13,722 nucleotides of DNA, taken from assembly GCA_900766795.1 (NCBI GenBank), contig CAAFWX010000073.1:1-13722 (forward strand), read 5' to 3'. The first letter of the stretch is position 1, and each line of letters starts with the position of its first letter. The notes beneath the pieces are model-generated. The model made no database searches. It saw only the letters and a list, made by a program, of their open reading frames with translations, and was not told where the DNA came from. The position numbers and the translations under genes were made by a program. This DNA is from Oscillospiraceae bacterium (GTDB lineage Bacteria; Bacillota_A; Clostridia; Oscillospirales; Ruminococcaceae). Below, piece by piece: positions 6,501-13,426 of this stretch.

Positions 6501-7914
6501 GGATAGGCTTTTCGGGGTTCACAAAGGTCTGAAACTCGGCGACAGGCTCCATGTTCCGCAGCTTTACCGCGCCGATTTCGGTTATGCGCTCGGCGTCGCA
6601 GGAAAGCCCCGTGGTTTCGATGTCGAAGATTACGATATCGTCGTTCACGGGAACGGTTTCGCAGCCCGTCACAAGCGCGCCGCTGTCGTTTACGAAATAC
6701 GCTTCGATTCCGTAAATCATCTTCATCTCGCCGCCGCCCTTGCGGATTTTCTCGATGGTATTCATCGCTTCGGGGTAAGCCTGAACGTTGCCGTGGTCGG
6801 TGATGGCAACGGCGCGGTGCCCCCATGCGAACGCCTGCTTCACTAGGTCGCCTGCGGGAGTGATTGCGTCCATATCCGACATGTTGGAGTGCATGTGCAG
6901 CTCAACGCGCTTTTGCTCGGCGTTGTCCTTGCGCGAACTGGTATTTACGGTGGCAATGGAATACGGGCGGATATTCAGCACCTTTGAGAAGGTGTCCTCC
7001 TCAAACTTGCCCGCGAGTATGATTGCCTTTCCGGTCTTGATGTTGTCCTTGATGACATCGGAGTTCTCAACGCCCGTGATTATCTTGAGGATTTGGGAGG
7101 AGGTCTTGTCGGAGAAGTAGGCGGTGAAGATGAGGGTGTTTCCATCGCGGGAAACCTTGTCCTCGGTCTTGAACACCTCGCCCCAGAGAGTTGCTTCGTC
7201 CTGCGAATTAAACGGCTCGGACATTGGGGTTGGCGGCTCGAAATTGCCCTTGCCGAAGAACAGCGTGGCTGCGCTGCCGAAATGCTCGTTCTCAAACGGC
7301 AGGGTTATCGCTTTCGGCTCGGTCAGTATCTGCGGGCGCCTGTTTGCGGCGCCGCCCTTTGACCACTTTTTTTCCTCCTTGGGAGCCTGCGCGGCGAGGT
7401 TAATCTCCACCACAGGAATAGGCTCGTATTCGGGCAGCGGCTGCGGCGCGGTCTGCTCCCCCTGAACCAGATTTACGGTAATGTTCTTTCCAAAAAATCC
7501 GCGCACGAAGTTCTCAATTTTCTTGTCCATGCCAAGTCCCTGAAGCACGGTAAGCCCGCCCGTTTGCAGCACTATCCGCGCGTTCGGGTCGTCAAACTCA
7601 ATCGCCGCGTCGTTGAAATATCCGTTGACGGCGGCGTTTTTCTGCTTAATCAGCTTGATTATCTCGTGTATGTAGTCCGCGCTGAACAGGGAGAGATCGT
7701 ACTTCGGGTAGACGGTGGTTTCCGCACCCTCGAGTGCGGCGGTGATTAGCCCTGCCGCGCTGATAAGCTCCTCGGCGGGAACGGTTTCGTTAAGCGTTAG
7801 GCTGATATCCAGCGTGTTCTTCTTTTCGGAGAACACGATTTTTTCGACAATTCCCTCCGCAATCACAGGAGAGAAGCTTATTTTTTCAAACAGGCATTTT
7901 AGTGTTGCTGGCAT
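3574..7914 (-). CDS. polC: DNA polymerase III PolC-type, alpha subunit with proofreading exonuclease
   Basis: PolC is the Gram-positive replicative DNA polymerase. At 1446 residues it matches the family length and order. There is an N-terminal domain and linker (about 1-235), then an OB-type fold (about 240-320). A PHP domain follows, starting at VELHMH with His340/His342, ITDH (Asp373-His374) and Glu404. It is split by a DEDDh 3'-5' exonuclease (about 426-590; DIETTG with Asp431/Glu433, HNASFD Asp516, His569, Asp574). PHP resumes to about 745 (CDVHF). The polymerase core has GSRGSVGSS (889-897), a four-cysteine zinc site (917, 920, 942, 945), PDIDLNFSG with Asp971/Asp973, and Asp1096 as likely third acid. 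The extreme C-terminus QISLF (1440-1444) is a beta-clamp-binding motif. ATG at 7914 has AAAGGA 8-9 bases upstream and lies 18 bases after ispG. Confidence 0.98.
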   Translation of the reverse strand: MPATLKCLFEKISFSPVIAEGIVEKIVFSEKKNTLDISLTLNETVPAEELISAAGLITAALEGAETTVYPKYDLSLFSADYIHEIIKLIKQKNAAVNGYFNDAAIEFDDPNARIVLQTGGLTVLQGLGMDKKIENFVRGFFGKNITVNLVQGEQTAPQPLPEYEPIPVVEINLAAQAPKEEKKWSKGGAANRRPQILTEPKAITLPFENEHFGSAATLFFGKGNFEPPTPMSEPFNSQDEATLWGEVFKTEDKVSRDGNTLIFTAYFSDKTSSQILKIITGVENSDVIKDNIKTGKAIILAGKFEEDTFSKVLNIRPYSIATVNTSSRKDNAEQKRVELHMHSNMSDMDAITPAGDLVKQAFAWGHRAVAITDHGNVQAYPEAMNTIEKIRKGGGEMKMIYGIEAYFVNDSGALVTGCETVPVNDDIVIFDIETTGLSCDAERITEIGAVKLRNMEPVAEFQTFVNPEKPIPAQITELTGIDDEMVKDAPKEEEALRKFMDFCGGAVLVAHNASFDTSFIKAGCRRQGIEWNFTSLDTLTLCRAALPNLRNHKLDTIAKEYKLGDFNHHRAIDDAKMLAEIYRKLITNTSKLGKLEKLGDLNALLGNVDVKKLPYYHMIILVKNKAGLKNLYKLISLSNLEYFYKKPRIPLSALKKHREGLLIGSACEAGELFRAILDKKPPEEIEALAEIYDYLEIQPIANNEFLVREQRVPDDEALRDLNREVVKLGEKLGKPVVATCDVHFKDKEDAIFRTMLQAGQGYKDADHQAPLFFRTTDEMLSEFEYLGKDKAFEVVVTNTNLIADMIDDDIRPIPEGTFTPSIEGAEEELQSLCWTRAMDWYGYEGKIPEIVSARLEKELHAIIHYGFSVLYMIAQKLVKYSEDNGYLVGSRGSVGSSFVAIMSGISEVNPLAPHYRCPKCRFNEFITDGSVGSGFDLPQKNCPHCGIDMIRDGHDIPFETFLGFKGDKAPDIDLNFSGEVQGKVHRYTEELFGKDHVFKAGTISAVQDKTAYGFVAKYCEERGISYNEAEMERLAIGCTGVKRTTSQHPGGMVVVPNKYEVYDFTPVQHPADKTESDMITTHFDFHALHDTILKLDELGHDVPTLYKHLEDMTGVKIADVPTSDPKIYELFLSPEPMGVTADELGAPCGTWGIPEFGTPFAMGMLKEAQPKNFSDLLQISGLSHGTDVWLGNAQELIANGTCTISEVIGTRDNIMVYLMHKGVEPELAFKIMEITRKGNAKKLFTDEIYQAFKDNNVPDWYVESCKKIKYMFPKAHAAAYVTSAVKLCWFKLYHKCEFYAAVLTKHTENLELETVLAGKSAVKQRIKQIQQIPKPGVKEKGIMEALQLVYEAMLRGIGFLPVDARLSEAVTYRVEDGKLRLPFLAVAGCGDNAAIKLKEAINSGNCGCVDEIQQESGVNSSVIEKLNEMGVFRGIPQSSQISLFDM

Positions 7915-7932
7915 TTGAAATATCCTTTCCTT

Positions 7933-8967
7933 TTACAGCGCGTCAATTTCCTTTTTCAGTTCTTCAAGCAGTTTATCCTCGGGCACTTTTCGGATAATCT
8001 CGCCCTTGCGGAAAATAAGCCCCTCGCCTACTCCTCCCGCAATGCCGATGTCCGCTTCGCGTGCTTCGCCCGGACCGTTCACAACGCAGCCCATTACGGC
8101 AACCTTTATCGGCTTGTCCACGCTTCGCAGCATGTCCTCAACGCGGTGCGCAAGCGGGATAAGGTCAATTTTCGTGCGCCCGCAGGTCGGGCAGCACACC
8201 AGCTGCGCTCCACTTCCCATGCCGCACGCCGAGAGAATATCCCGCGCGGCATACACCTCCTGCACGGGGTCGGCTGTAAGCGACACGCGGATTGTGTCGC
8301 CGATTCCGTCGCACAGCAGCGAGCCTATTCCCACAGCGGATTTCAGCATTCCCATGCGCTCCGTGCCCGCTTCGGTCACTCCGAGGTGAAGCGGATAGTC
8401 CACCTGCTTTGCAAGCAAACGGTAGGCTGCTATCATCAGCCGCACGTCCGAGGACTTTATGCTTATCACAATATCGTCAAAATCAAAGTCGTTAAGCAGC
8501 TTTACATGCCGCAGCGCGCTCTCTGCAAGCGCCTCGGGCGTGGGCGAGCCGTATTTCTCCAGAAGCTCCCGCTCAAGCGAACCGGAGTTTACCCCTATTC
8601 TTATAGGCACGTTACGCTTCCTGCAAGCGTCAGCTACCGCCTTTACGTTTTCCGCGCCGCCGATGTTGCCGGGGTTAATCCGAACCTTGTCAACGCCTGC
8701 GTCAATGCACGCGAGGGCTATGCGGTAATTGAAGTGAATGTCAGCGACTATCGGCACATTCACCGCATTTTTCAGCGCTGCAATAAGCGCCGCGTCCTCT
8801 AATCTCGGCACTGCCGCGCGGATTATCTCGCAGCCTGCGGCTTCAAGCGCCTTTGCCTGCGCAACGCTGCCCGCGATGTCCTCCGCGGGTACGTTCAGCA
8901 TGGATTGAATGTATATCTTCCCGCCGCCGAGGCTAAGCCCCCCGACCTGCACCTTTTTTCTGCTCAA
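7933..8967 (-). CDS. ispG: 4-hydroxy-3-methylbut-2-en-1-yl diphosphate synthase
   Basis: IspG (GcpE) is a [4Fe-4S] enzyme that reductively opens MEcPP to HMBPP, the next-to-last step of the MEP isoprenoid pathway. The 344-residue product has the TIM-barrel N-terminal half with IQSMLN (20-25), EIIRAAVP, VADIHFN (74-80) and KVRINPGN (94-101). The C-terminal iron-sulfur half has the CPTCGR block (Cys259, Cys262) and MGCVVNGPGE (Cys294, Glu301), the three cysteines plus glutamate that hold the cluster. Translation is called from TTG at 8967-8965, with GGAGG (8979-8975) 7 bases before it; no ATG lies close by in frame. The ribosome-binding site overlaps the end of rseP, whose stop is only 3 bases upstream of the TTG, so the two are probably coupled. 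Usual length for the bacterial two-domain form. Confidence 0.97.
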   Translation of the reverse strand: MSRKKVQVGGLSLGGGKIYIQSMLNVPAEDIAGSVAQAKALEAAGCEIIRAAVPRLEDAALIAALKNAVNVPIVADIHFNYRIALACIDAGVDKVRINPGNIGGAENVKAVADACRKRNVPIRIGVNSGSLERELLEKYGSPTPEALAESALRHVKLLNDFDFDDIVISIKSSDVRLMIAAYRLLAKQVDYPLHLGVTEAGTERMGMLKSAVGIGSLLCDGIGDTIRVSLTADPVQEVYAARDILSACGMGSGAQLVCCPTCGRTKIDLIPLAHRVEDMLRSVDKPIKVAVMGCVVNGPGEAREADIGIAGGVGEGLIFRKGEIIRKVPEDKLLEELKKEIDAL

Positions 8968-8970
8968 AAG

Positions 8971-10053
8971 CTATCCTCCGTTCGCAAGACGCATAACATC
9001 ATTCACCGTAACAACCAGCATAAGAACCATCATCAGCGCAAAGCCGACAAAATGCACCATTCCCTCAACCTCGGGGCGGGTGGGCTTTCTGCGTACCGCC
9101 TCGACAAGCAGAAACAGAAAACGGCAGCCGTCCAGCGCCGGGATAGGAAGCAGGTTGAACACGCCAACGTTTATCGAGATAAGCGACACGAAATAGGCGA
9201 ACGTTGAGAAGCCGTAGGAAACGCTCTGCGACACGGTGGAAACCACCCCGACAGGGCCTGAAAGCTCGTTAATGCCGTATTTTCCGCGCAGCATATCGAA
9301 CAGGGTCATGATGATAAGCCGCCCCGTTGAGCAGCTTTCGAGAAAGCTCTGCCCGATAACGTTCGCAAGGTTCTTTTCAAGGCGGTAGACATAGAAATCG
9401 AAGTAGATTCCCGTGGAGCCGTCCTCGCGGGTGGTGGTCATGAACTCAACGTCCCGAAGCAGCACGGTTTCGCCGCCGCGCTTAACCTTTATATCGAACA
9501 CTAGGTTGCCCTCGTCGTTTTTGCGGTCGCTGGACTGAAGCTTGTAGCTGATGTCGGAAGCCGTGAACACAGACATTCCGTCAATCGCGAGAATCTTGTC
9601 GTCCACCTGAAGCGAGGCGCAGCTTACGGGGTCGGTTCTGAAATCAGAGATGGTCGTGGAGCCTACCGCCGAGGACGTGCACACCGACAGAAGCACCACA
9701 AAAAAGCCCAGAATAAGATTCATAACAGGTCCTGCAAGAATGACAATCATTCTCTGCCAGACGGGCTTGCGGTTGAATGCGCGCGGATTTACGGGCGGCT
9801 CAACGGGGTTTCCCTCGCTGTCGAACTCCGGCTCATAGCCGCCGTCCTCGCCCTCCATAGAGCAGCTTCCGCCGATGGGAAGCAGGCGGATAACATACTC
9901 CGTTTCCTTGCCCTTTTTGCGGAAAATCACGGGTCCCATTCCCACGGCGAACTCCTTGACATATATCCCGCAGGCTTTCGCCGCAAAGAAATGTCCCAGC
10001 TCGTGGATAATTACGATTAACAGAAAAGAGAGAATTGCAACTGCTATCTGCAT
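8971..10053 (-). CDS. rseP: Site-2 intramembrane zinc metalloprotease
   Basis: RseP/RasP-family proteases cut substrates inside the membrane, typically anti-sigma factors and leftover signal peptides. The 360-residue protein starts with a hydrophobic segment carrying the zinc motif HELGH at 17-21. Further membrane segments lie at about 100-125, 272-298 and 333-350. A PDZ-like region spans roughly 130-200 between the first two. The second catalytic motif NLLPIPALDG (300-309) includes Asp308, the third zinc ligand; it is followed by Cys310 where glycine is common (LDGGR). The loop at about 63-92 is acidic and proline-rich. ATG at 10053 has GGAGG 4 bases upstream, rather tight but usable. It begins 12 bases after dxr, as usual in Firmicutes where this gene sits between dxr and polC. 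Its substrate cannot be told from this window. Confidence 0.95.
   Translation of the reverse strand: MQIAVAILSFLLIVIIHELGHFFAAKACGIYVKEFAVGMGPVIFRKKGKETEYVIRLLPIGGSCSMEGEDGGYEPEFDSEGNPVEPPVNPRAFNRKPVWQRMIVILAGPVMNLILGFFVVLLSVCTSSAVGSTTISDFRTDPVSCASLQVDDKILAIDGMSVFTASDISYKLQSSDRKNDEGNLVFDIKVKRGGETVLLRDVEFMTTTREDGSTGIYFDFYVYRLEKNLANVIGQSFLESCSTGRLIIMTLFDMLRGKYGINELSGPVGVVSTVSQSVSYGFSTFAYFVSLISINVGVFNLLPIPALDGCRFLFLLVEAVRRKPTRPEVEGMVHFVGFALMMVLMLVVTVNDVMRLANGG
8975..8979 (-). promoter_or_regulatory. Ribosome-binding site deciding the ispG TTG start
   Basis: GGAGG on the minus strand, lying just before the rseP stop codon, 7 bases upstream of TTG at 8967. The strong match and ideal spacing support TTG as the true start despite the weak codon. 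Confidence 0.75.
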
Positions 10054-10065
10054 ATGACCTCCAAA

Positions 10066-11205
10066 TCAGTTGTAACGCGAATAAACAAACTCCTCTGCGG
10101 CTGCTTTTGTCGCAAGGATATCGACAAGCGACGGGTTTTCGACAAACTCCACCCGCTCGAGCGCTTCGCACACCGCTTCGCCGATATCGAGGAAGCGCAT
10201 TTTTCCGTGCAGGAACAGCGATACCGCCGCTTCGTTCGCGGAATTGACAATGCACGGAGCGTTGCCCTCCCGCGCTATCGCACGCTTCGCAGCACCAAGG
10301 CACGCAAAGGTTTCCTCGTCCGCTCTGCCGAAAGTAAGCGCGCCGACGTCGAACAGCGAAAGCTTCTTTGCGGGGCAGGCAAGCCGCTGCGGGTAGGTCA
10401 GAGCAAGCTGAATCGGAATGCGCATATCCGCGCTTCCAAGCTGCGCAATTATCGCGCCGTCCTCAAACTCCACCGCCGAGTGGATTATGCTCTGGCGGTG
10501 CACCACAATCTCCACCTGCTCCGGCGAGCAATCGAACAGCCGCACCGCTTCGATAAGCTCAAGACCCTTGTTCATCAGCGTTGCGCTGTCAATGGTGATT
10601 TTCGCGCCCATCGTCCAGTTGGGGTGCTTGAGCGCCTGCTCGCGGGTGACGTTTTCAAGCTCCGCGCGGGTTTTCCCGTAAAAAGGTCCGCCCGAAGCGG
10701 TGAGGATTATCTTGCTAAGCCTATTGCCCATCGCGCCCAGCAGGCACTGGAATATCGCGGAATGCTCGCTGTCAATCGGCAGCAGCCGCACCCCGCTGCG
10801 CTTCACGCTCTCAGTGACTAGCCTGCCGCCCGCAACCAAGGTTTCCTTGTTGGCGAGCGCGATGTCGTTACCTGCCTTGGCGGCGGCAAGGGTAGGCTGT
10901 AATCCGACCATGCCGACAACCGCGTTCACTACCTTGTCGCAGGAAAGCCCTGCCAGCAGGCAAAGCCCCTCCATTCCGCTGACAACCTTTATGTCGGTGT
11001 CCGCAAGCCGCGTCTTTATGTCGGAATAGCTGTCCTCGCTGTAAACGCAAACAAATTCGGGGCGAAACTCCCTCGCCTGCGCTTCAAGCAAATCGGTGCG
11101 TGTGTTTGCGGACAAAGCCTTCACACTGATATTATGCACACGGCAGACGTCTAATGTCTGCGTGCCGATTGACCCTGTCGAACCTAATAATACAATTTCG
11201 CTCAT
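10066..11205 (-). CDS. dxr: 1-deoxy-D-xylulose 5-phosphate reductoisomerase
   Basis: Dxr (IspC) rearranges and reduces DXP to MEP with NADPH and a divalent metal, the first committed step of the MEP pathway and the target of fosmidomycin. The 379-residue product has the NADPH-binding GSTGSIG (8-14), ALANKET (117-122), the metal-binding PIDSEHSA with Asp145 and Glu147, ASGGPF (170-175), the flexible loop HPNW (194-197), MNKGLELIEA with Glu216 as third metal ligand, and the VVHRQSIIHS block (234-243). All catalytic residues I can place are present. ATG at 11205 has AAGGA 6 bases upstream. The 78-base gap before it is the largest inside this operon and contains two hairpins, so its expression may be set apart from cdsA. 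It shares the operon with ispG, another MEP enzyme. Confidence 0.98.
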   Translation of the reverse strand: MSEIVLLGSTGSIGTQTLDVCRVHNISVKALSANTRTDLLEAQAREFRPEFVCVYSEDSYSDIKTRLADTDIKVVSGMEGLCLLAGLSCDKVVNAVVGMVGLQPTLAAAKAGNDIALANKETLVAGGRLVTESVKRSGVRLLPIDSEHSAIFQCLLGAMGNRLSKIILTASGGPFYGKTRAELENVTREQALKHPNWTMGAKITIDSATLMNKGLELIEAVRLFDCSPEQVEIVVHRQSIIHSAVEFEDGAIIAQLGSADMRIPIQLALTYPQRLACPAKKLSLFDVGALTFGRADEETFACLGAAKRAIAREGNAPCIVNSANEAAVSLFLHGKMRFLDIGEAVCEALERVEFVENPSLVDILATKAAAEEFVYSRYN

Positions 11206-11225
11206 TTTTCTTCCTTAACAAAACC

Positions 11226-11248
11226 ACCCATTCACAGGGTGAATGGGT
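11226..11248 (-). terminator. Perfect hairpin followed by a short T-run, upstream of dxr
   Basis: On the minus strand ACCCATTCAC (11248-11239) and GTGAATGGGT (11235-11226) form a perfect 10-bp stem with a 3-base loop, followed by GGTTTTGTT. This resembles an intrinsic terminator with an interrupted U-run, placed between cdsA and dxr. In an essential operon it would more likely reduce readthrough, mark RNA processing or be part of a repeat than stop transcription fully. Confidence 0.5.
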
Positions 11249-11259
11249 AAGTCGGATTT

Positions 11260-11283
11260 GGGCACGCCGAAATCGGCTTGCCC
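11260..11283 (-). repeat. Imperfect 11-bp hairpin abutting the cdsA stop
   Basis: GGGCA and GCCGA on the plus strand (11260-11264, 11266-11270) pair with TCGGC and TGCCC (11273-11277, 11279-11283), with a single mismatch and a tiny loop. The stem begins at the base immediately after the cdsA stop codon and ends 11 bases before the second hairpin, giving two stems in tandem. No U-run follows. It may belong with the neighbouring stem to one intergenic repeat unit. Confidence 0.45.
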
Positions 11284-12114
11284 TTACAGTGCGGGACTGA
11301 TGAAACTGAACACCACATACAGAAAAGGCGCAGTAAACAGAACGCTGTCAAAGCGGTCAAGCATACCGCCGTGACCGGGCATCAGGTTTCCGAAATCCTT
11401 CACATCGTAGTGGCGTTTTATCACGGACGCGGACAAATCACCGACAACTCCCATTCCGCTTGCCGCCATCGCAACAGGCACAAGCACAAAATAGGACATC
11501 TGCGCGTCCTGTGCGATAAACAGGTTGAAGATAAGGCAATGAATGAACGCCACCACGCCGACGGTGATTATCCCGCCGATAAGACCCTCGACGGTCTTTT
11601 TGGGGCTTATCTTCGGGCAAAGCTTATGCTTCCCGAGGAAAGTTCCCACAAAATAGGCGCCCGAATCCCCGAACCACGCACAGAACAGGATGTAGAATAT
11701 CAGCGAAACGCCGAGCAGCGTATCCTCGGTGGTATAACGAACGAACAGAATACAGCTTAGCGCCGCGGGAATCAGCATTGCTGCCGCGCCGCAAATAGCG
11801 ATGTCGGAGGTACGCACGGTATCGTGCCGGGCAAGCTGAATGACGAAAAGCGCCACCACGAACAAAAACGCCGCCGGTGCCGCGAACCTCTGAAGCATTT
11901 CCACCACAAGCAGGAACGGCACACATGCCGAAAAGCACACGCACACCCAGCGCAGCAGCTTATGCTTCTCGCACCCGACGGCGCGGGTCAGCTCATAAGT
12001 TCCGATTGCACCGAGAATACCGAGAACGGCGCAGAAAACCCAGACGTTATCAATCAGAATGATAACGACACCGATGATTATACCAACCAGCGCAGACAGT
12101 ATTCTTACGACCAT
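11284..12114 (-). CDS. cdsA: Phosphatidate cytidylyltransferase (CDP-diacylglycerol synthase)
   Basis: CdsA is an integral membrane enzyme that joins CTP and phosphatidic acid to give CDP-diacylglycerol, the branch point of bacterial phospholipid synthesis. The 276-residue protein is mostly hydrophobic, with several predicted membrane spans. The family signature near the C-terminus is complete: S230-x-x-K-R, then K-D, then PGHGGMLDRFD ending at 256, with the acidic pair Asp253/Asp256. The preceding AWFGDSGAYFVG (146-157) and PKKTVEG (171-177) blocks are also typical. ATG at 12114 has AAAGGA 6 bases upstream and lies 24 bases after uppS. This uppS-cdsA pairing is standard, joining lipid-carrier and phospholipid synthesis. 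Cysteine content is fairly high (about ten), but I see no functional reason. Confidence 0.97.
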   Translation of the reverse strand: MVVRILSALVGIIIGVVIILIDNVWVFCAVLGILGAIGTYELTRAVGCEKHKLLRWVCVCFSACVPFLLVVEMLQRFAAPAAFLFVVALFVIQLARHDTVRTSDIAICGAAAMLIPAALSCILFVRYTTEDTLLGVSLIFYILFCAWFGDSGAYFVGTFLGKHKLCPKISPKKTVEGLIGGIITVGVVAFIHCLIFNLFIAQDAQMSYFVLVPVAMAASGMGVVGDLSASVIKRHYDVKDFGNLMPGHGGMLDRFDSVLFTAPFLYVVFSFISPAL

Positions 12115-12138
12115 AAAGATTCCTTTCCGTGAATACCT

Positions 12139-12843
12139 CTAAACGCCACCGAAACGACGGTCGCGCCCTGCGTATACATCAATTGCGTATTCAAGATTTT
12201 TTTTAGTAAAGTCAGGCCAGAGCACGTCCAGAAAGACGAACTCGGCATATGCCGCCTGCCAGATGAGAAAATTCGACAGCCGCTGCTCCCCGCTCGGACG
12301 AATCACAAGGTCGAGCGCGGGCATTTCACGGGTGTACAGAGTGCTCTCAATAAGCGTTTCGGTAATGTCGTCCGCCGAAAGCTCGCCGCTTATGCACCGC
12401 TGCGCCAGAATCCGACAGGAGCGCGTTATCTCCGCCCTGCCGCCGTAATTCAGCGCAATTCCCACAATAAAGCCGTCGTTTTCCCGCGTGTCCTCCATGA
12501 TTTCTAAGAGGTCACGGCGAATGTCCTCCGCCAGCGCGGAGATGTCCCCGAGAATGACTATGCGAACGTTTTCGCGCGCGGTCGCTCTCAGGTCTTTTAT
12601 ATAACTGCGCAGAAGCTCCATAATGCCCCGCACTTCGTCCTCAGGGCGGCTCCAGTTCTCGGTGGAAAATGCGTAGAACGTAGCGCACTTTACGCCAAGC
12701 TCCCTGCACCAGTTTATGGTTTTCTTAAAAACAGCGGCGCCCTCGCGGTGCCCAAAGTTTCGCGGCAACCCCCGCTTCTTCGCCCACCTGCCGTTTCCGT
12801 CCATGATGAAGCCGATATGGCTCGGAACGTTTTTCTGCGCCAT
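12139..12843 (-). CDS. uppS: Undecaprenyl diphosphate synthase (cis-prenyltransferase)
   Basis: UppS adds isopentenyl units to farnesyl-PP with cis geometry, making undecaprenyl-PP, the lipid carrier for peptidoglycan and other wall polymers. The 234-residue protein has IMDGNGRWAK with catalytic Asp15, GHREG (31-35), the FSTENWSRP loop (59-67), and the family signature RPSGEQRLSNFLIWQ (182-196) followed by AEFVF and WPDF. It is slightly shorter than many homologues, but every motif is present, so it looks complete. ATG at 12843-12841 overlaps the frr stop by one base (TGATG), which indicates translational coupling. No prenyl-transferase for its FPP substrate is in the window, but Dxr and IspG downstream make its five-carbon building blocks. 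Confidence 0.98.
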   Translation of the reverse strand: MAQKNVPSHIGFIMDGNGRWAKKRGLPRNFGHREGAAVFKKTINWCRELGVKCATFYAFSTENWSRPEDEVRGIMELLRSYIKDLRATARENVRIVILGDISALAEDIRRDLLEIMEDTRENDGFIVGIALNYGGRAEITRSCRILAQRCISGELSADDITETLIESTLYTREMPALDLVIRPSGEQRLSNFLIWQAAYAEFVFLDVLWPDFTKKNLEYAIDVYAGRDRRFGGV

Positions 12844-13397
12844 CAGATGGACATAATCTCCTTCTCCTTGGCTGCGCCGATTGCGTCAATCTGCTCGATG
12901 GACTTGTCGGTGAGCTTCTGAATGTTCTTCTCTGCTTCCTTAACGTCGTCCTCGGTGATTTCGCTTGCCTTCTTCTTCGCCTTGACCTTGTCCATGGCGT
13001 CGCGGCGAACGTTTCTGACAGCAACCTTGCTCTCCTCGCAGGTCTTGCTTACGGTCTTGCACAGTTCCTTTCTGCGCTCCTCGGTAAGCTGCGGGAACAT
13101 TATGCGCAGCACTCTGCCGTCGTTGGTAGGGTTGATTCCGAGGTCGCTCGCCTGAATTGCCTTTTCGATGGACTTCAGCGTGGAAGCGTCGTAGGGCTGC
13201 ACCACAAGTATTCTCGCTTCCGCAACGGAAATCGACGCCATCTGATTGATGGGAGTAACCGCGCCGTAATAGTCAACAGTTATTCTGTCAAGCACGCCGG
13301 GGTTTGCTCTGCCCGCACGGATAGTGCCCAGCTCGCTTTCGAGAGCGGCAATGCACTTGCCCATTCTTTCCTTGGTATTATCCATAATCTCTTTCAT
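12843..13397 (-). CDS. frr: Ribosome recycling factor
   Basis: RRF, with EF-G, splits the post-termination ribosome so that subunits can be reused. The 184-residue length is the normal family size. It shows the expected three-helix-bundle pattern with an inserted small domain: GTIRAGRANPGVLDRI (24-39), the PINQMASISV (49-58) and VVQPYD (65-70) segments of the small domain, INPTNDGRVLRI (88-99), and VRNVRRDA (127-134), whose arginines are highly conserved and needed for ribosome binding. Long charged helices follow to the end. ATG at 13397 has AGGAG 8 bases upstream and starts 29 bases after pyrH, the near-universal neighbour of frr in bacteria. Confidence 0.98.
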   Translation of the reverse strand: MKEIMDNTKERMGKCIAALESELGTIRAGRANPGVLDRITVDYYGAVTPINQMASISVAEARILVVQPYDASTLKSIEKAIQASDLGINPTNDGRVLRIMFPQLTEERRKELCKTVSKTCEESKVAVRNVRRDAMDKVKAKKKASEITEDDVKEAEKNIQKLTDKSIEQIDAIGAAKEKEIMSI

Positions 13398-13426
13398 GGT
13401 GTGTTCTCCTGTCTGATATAGTGTTG

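Noticed and set aside
7915..8802. A 295-residue plus-strand open frame opposite ispG
   Set aside because: It is a shadow of ispG, whose cluster-binding cysteines and motifs are intact on the minus strand.
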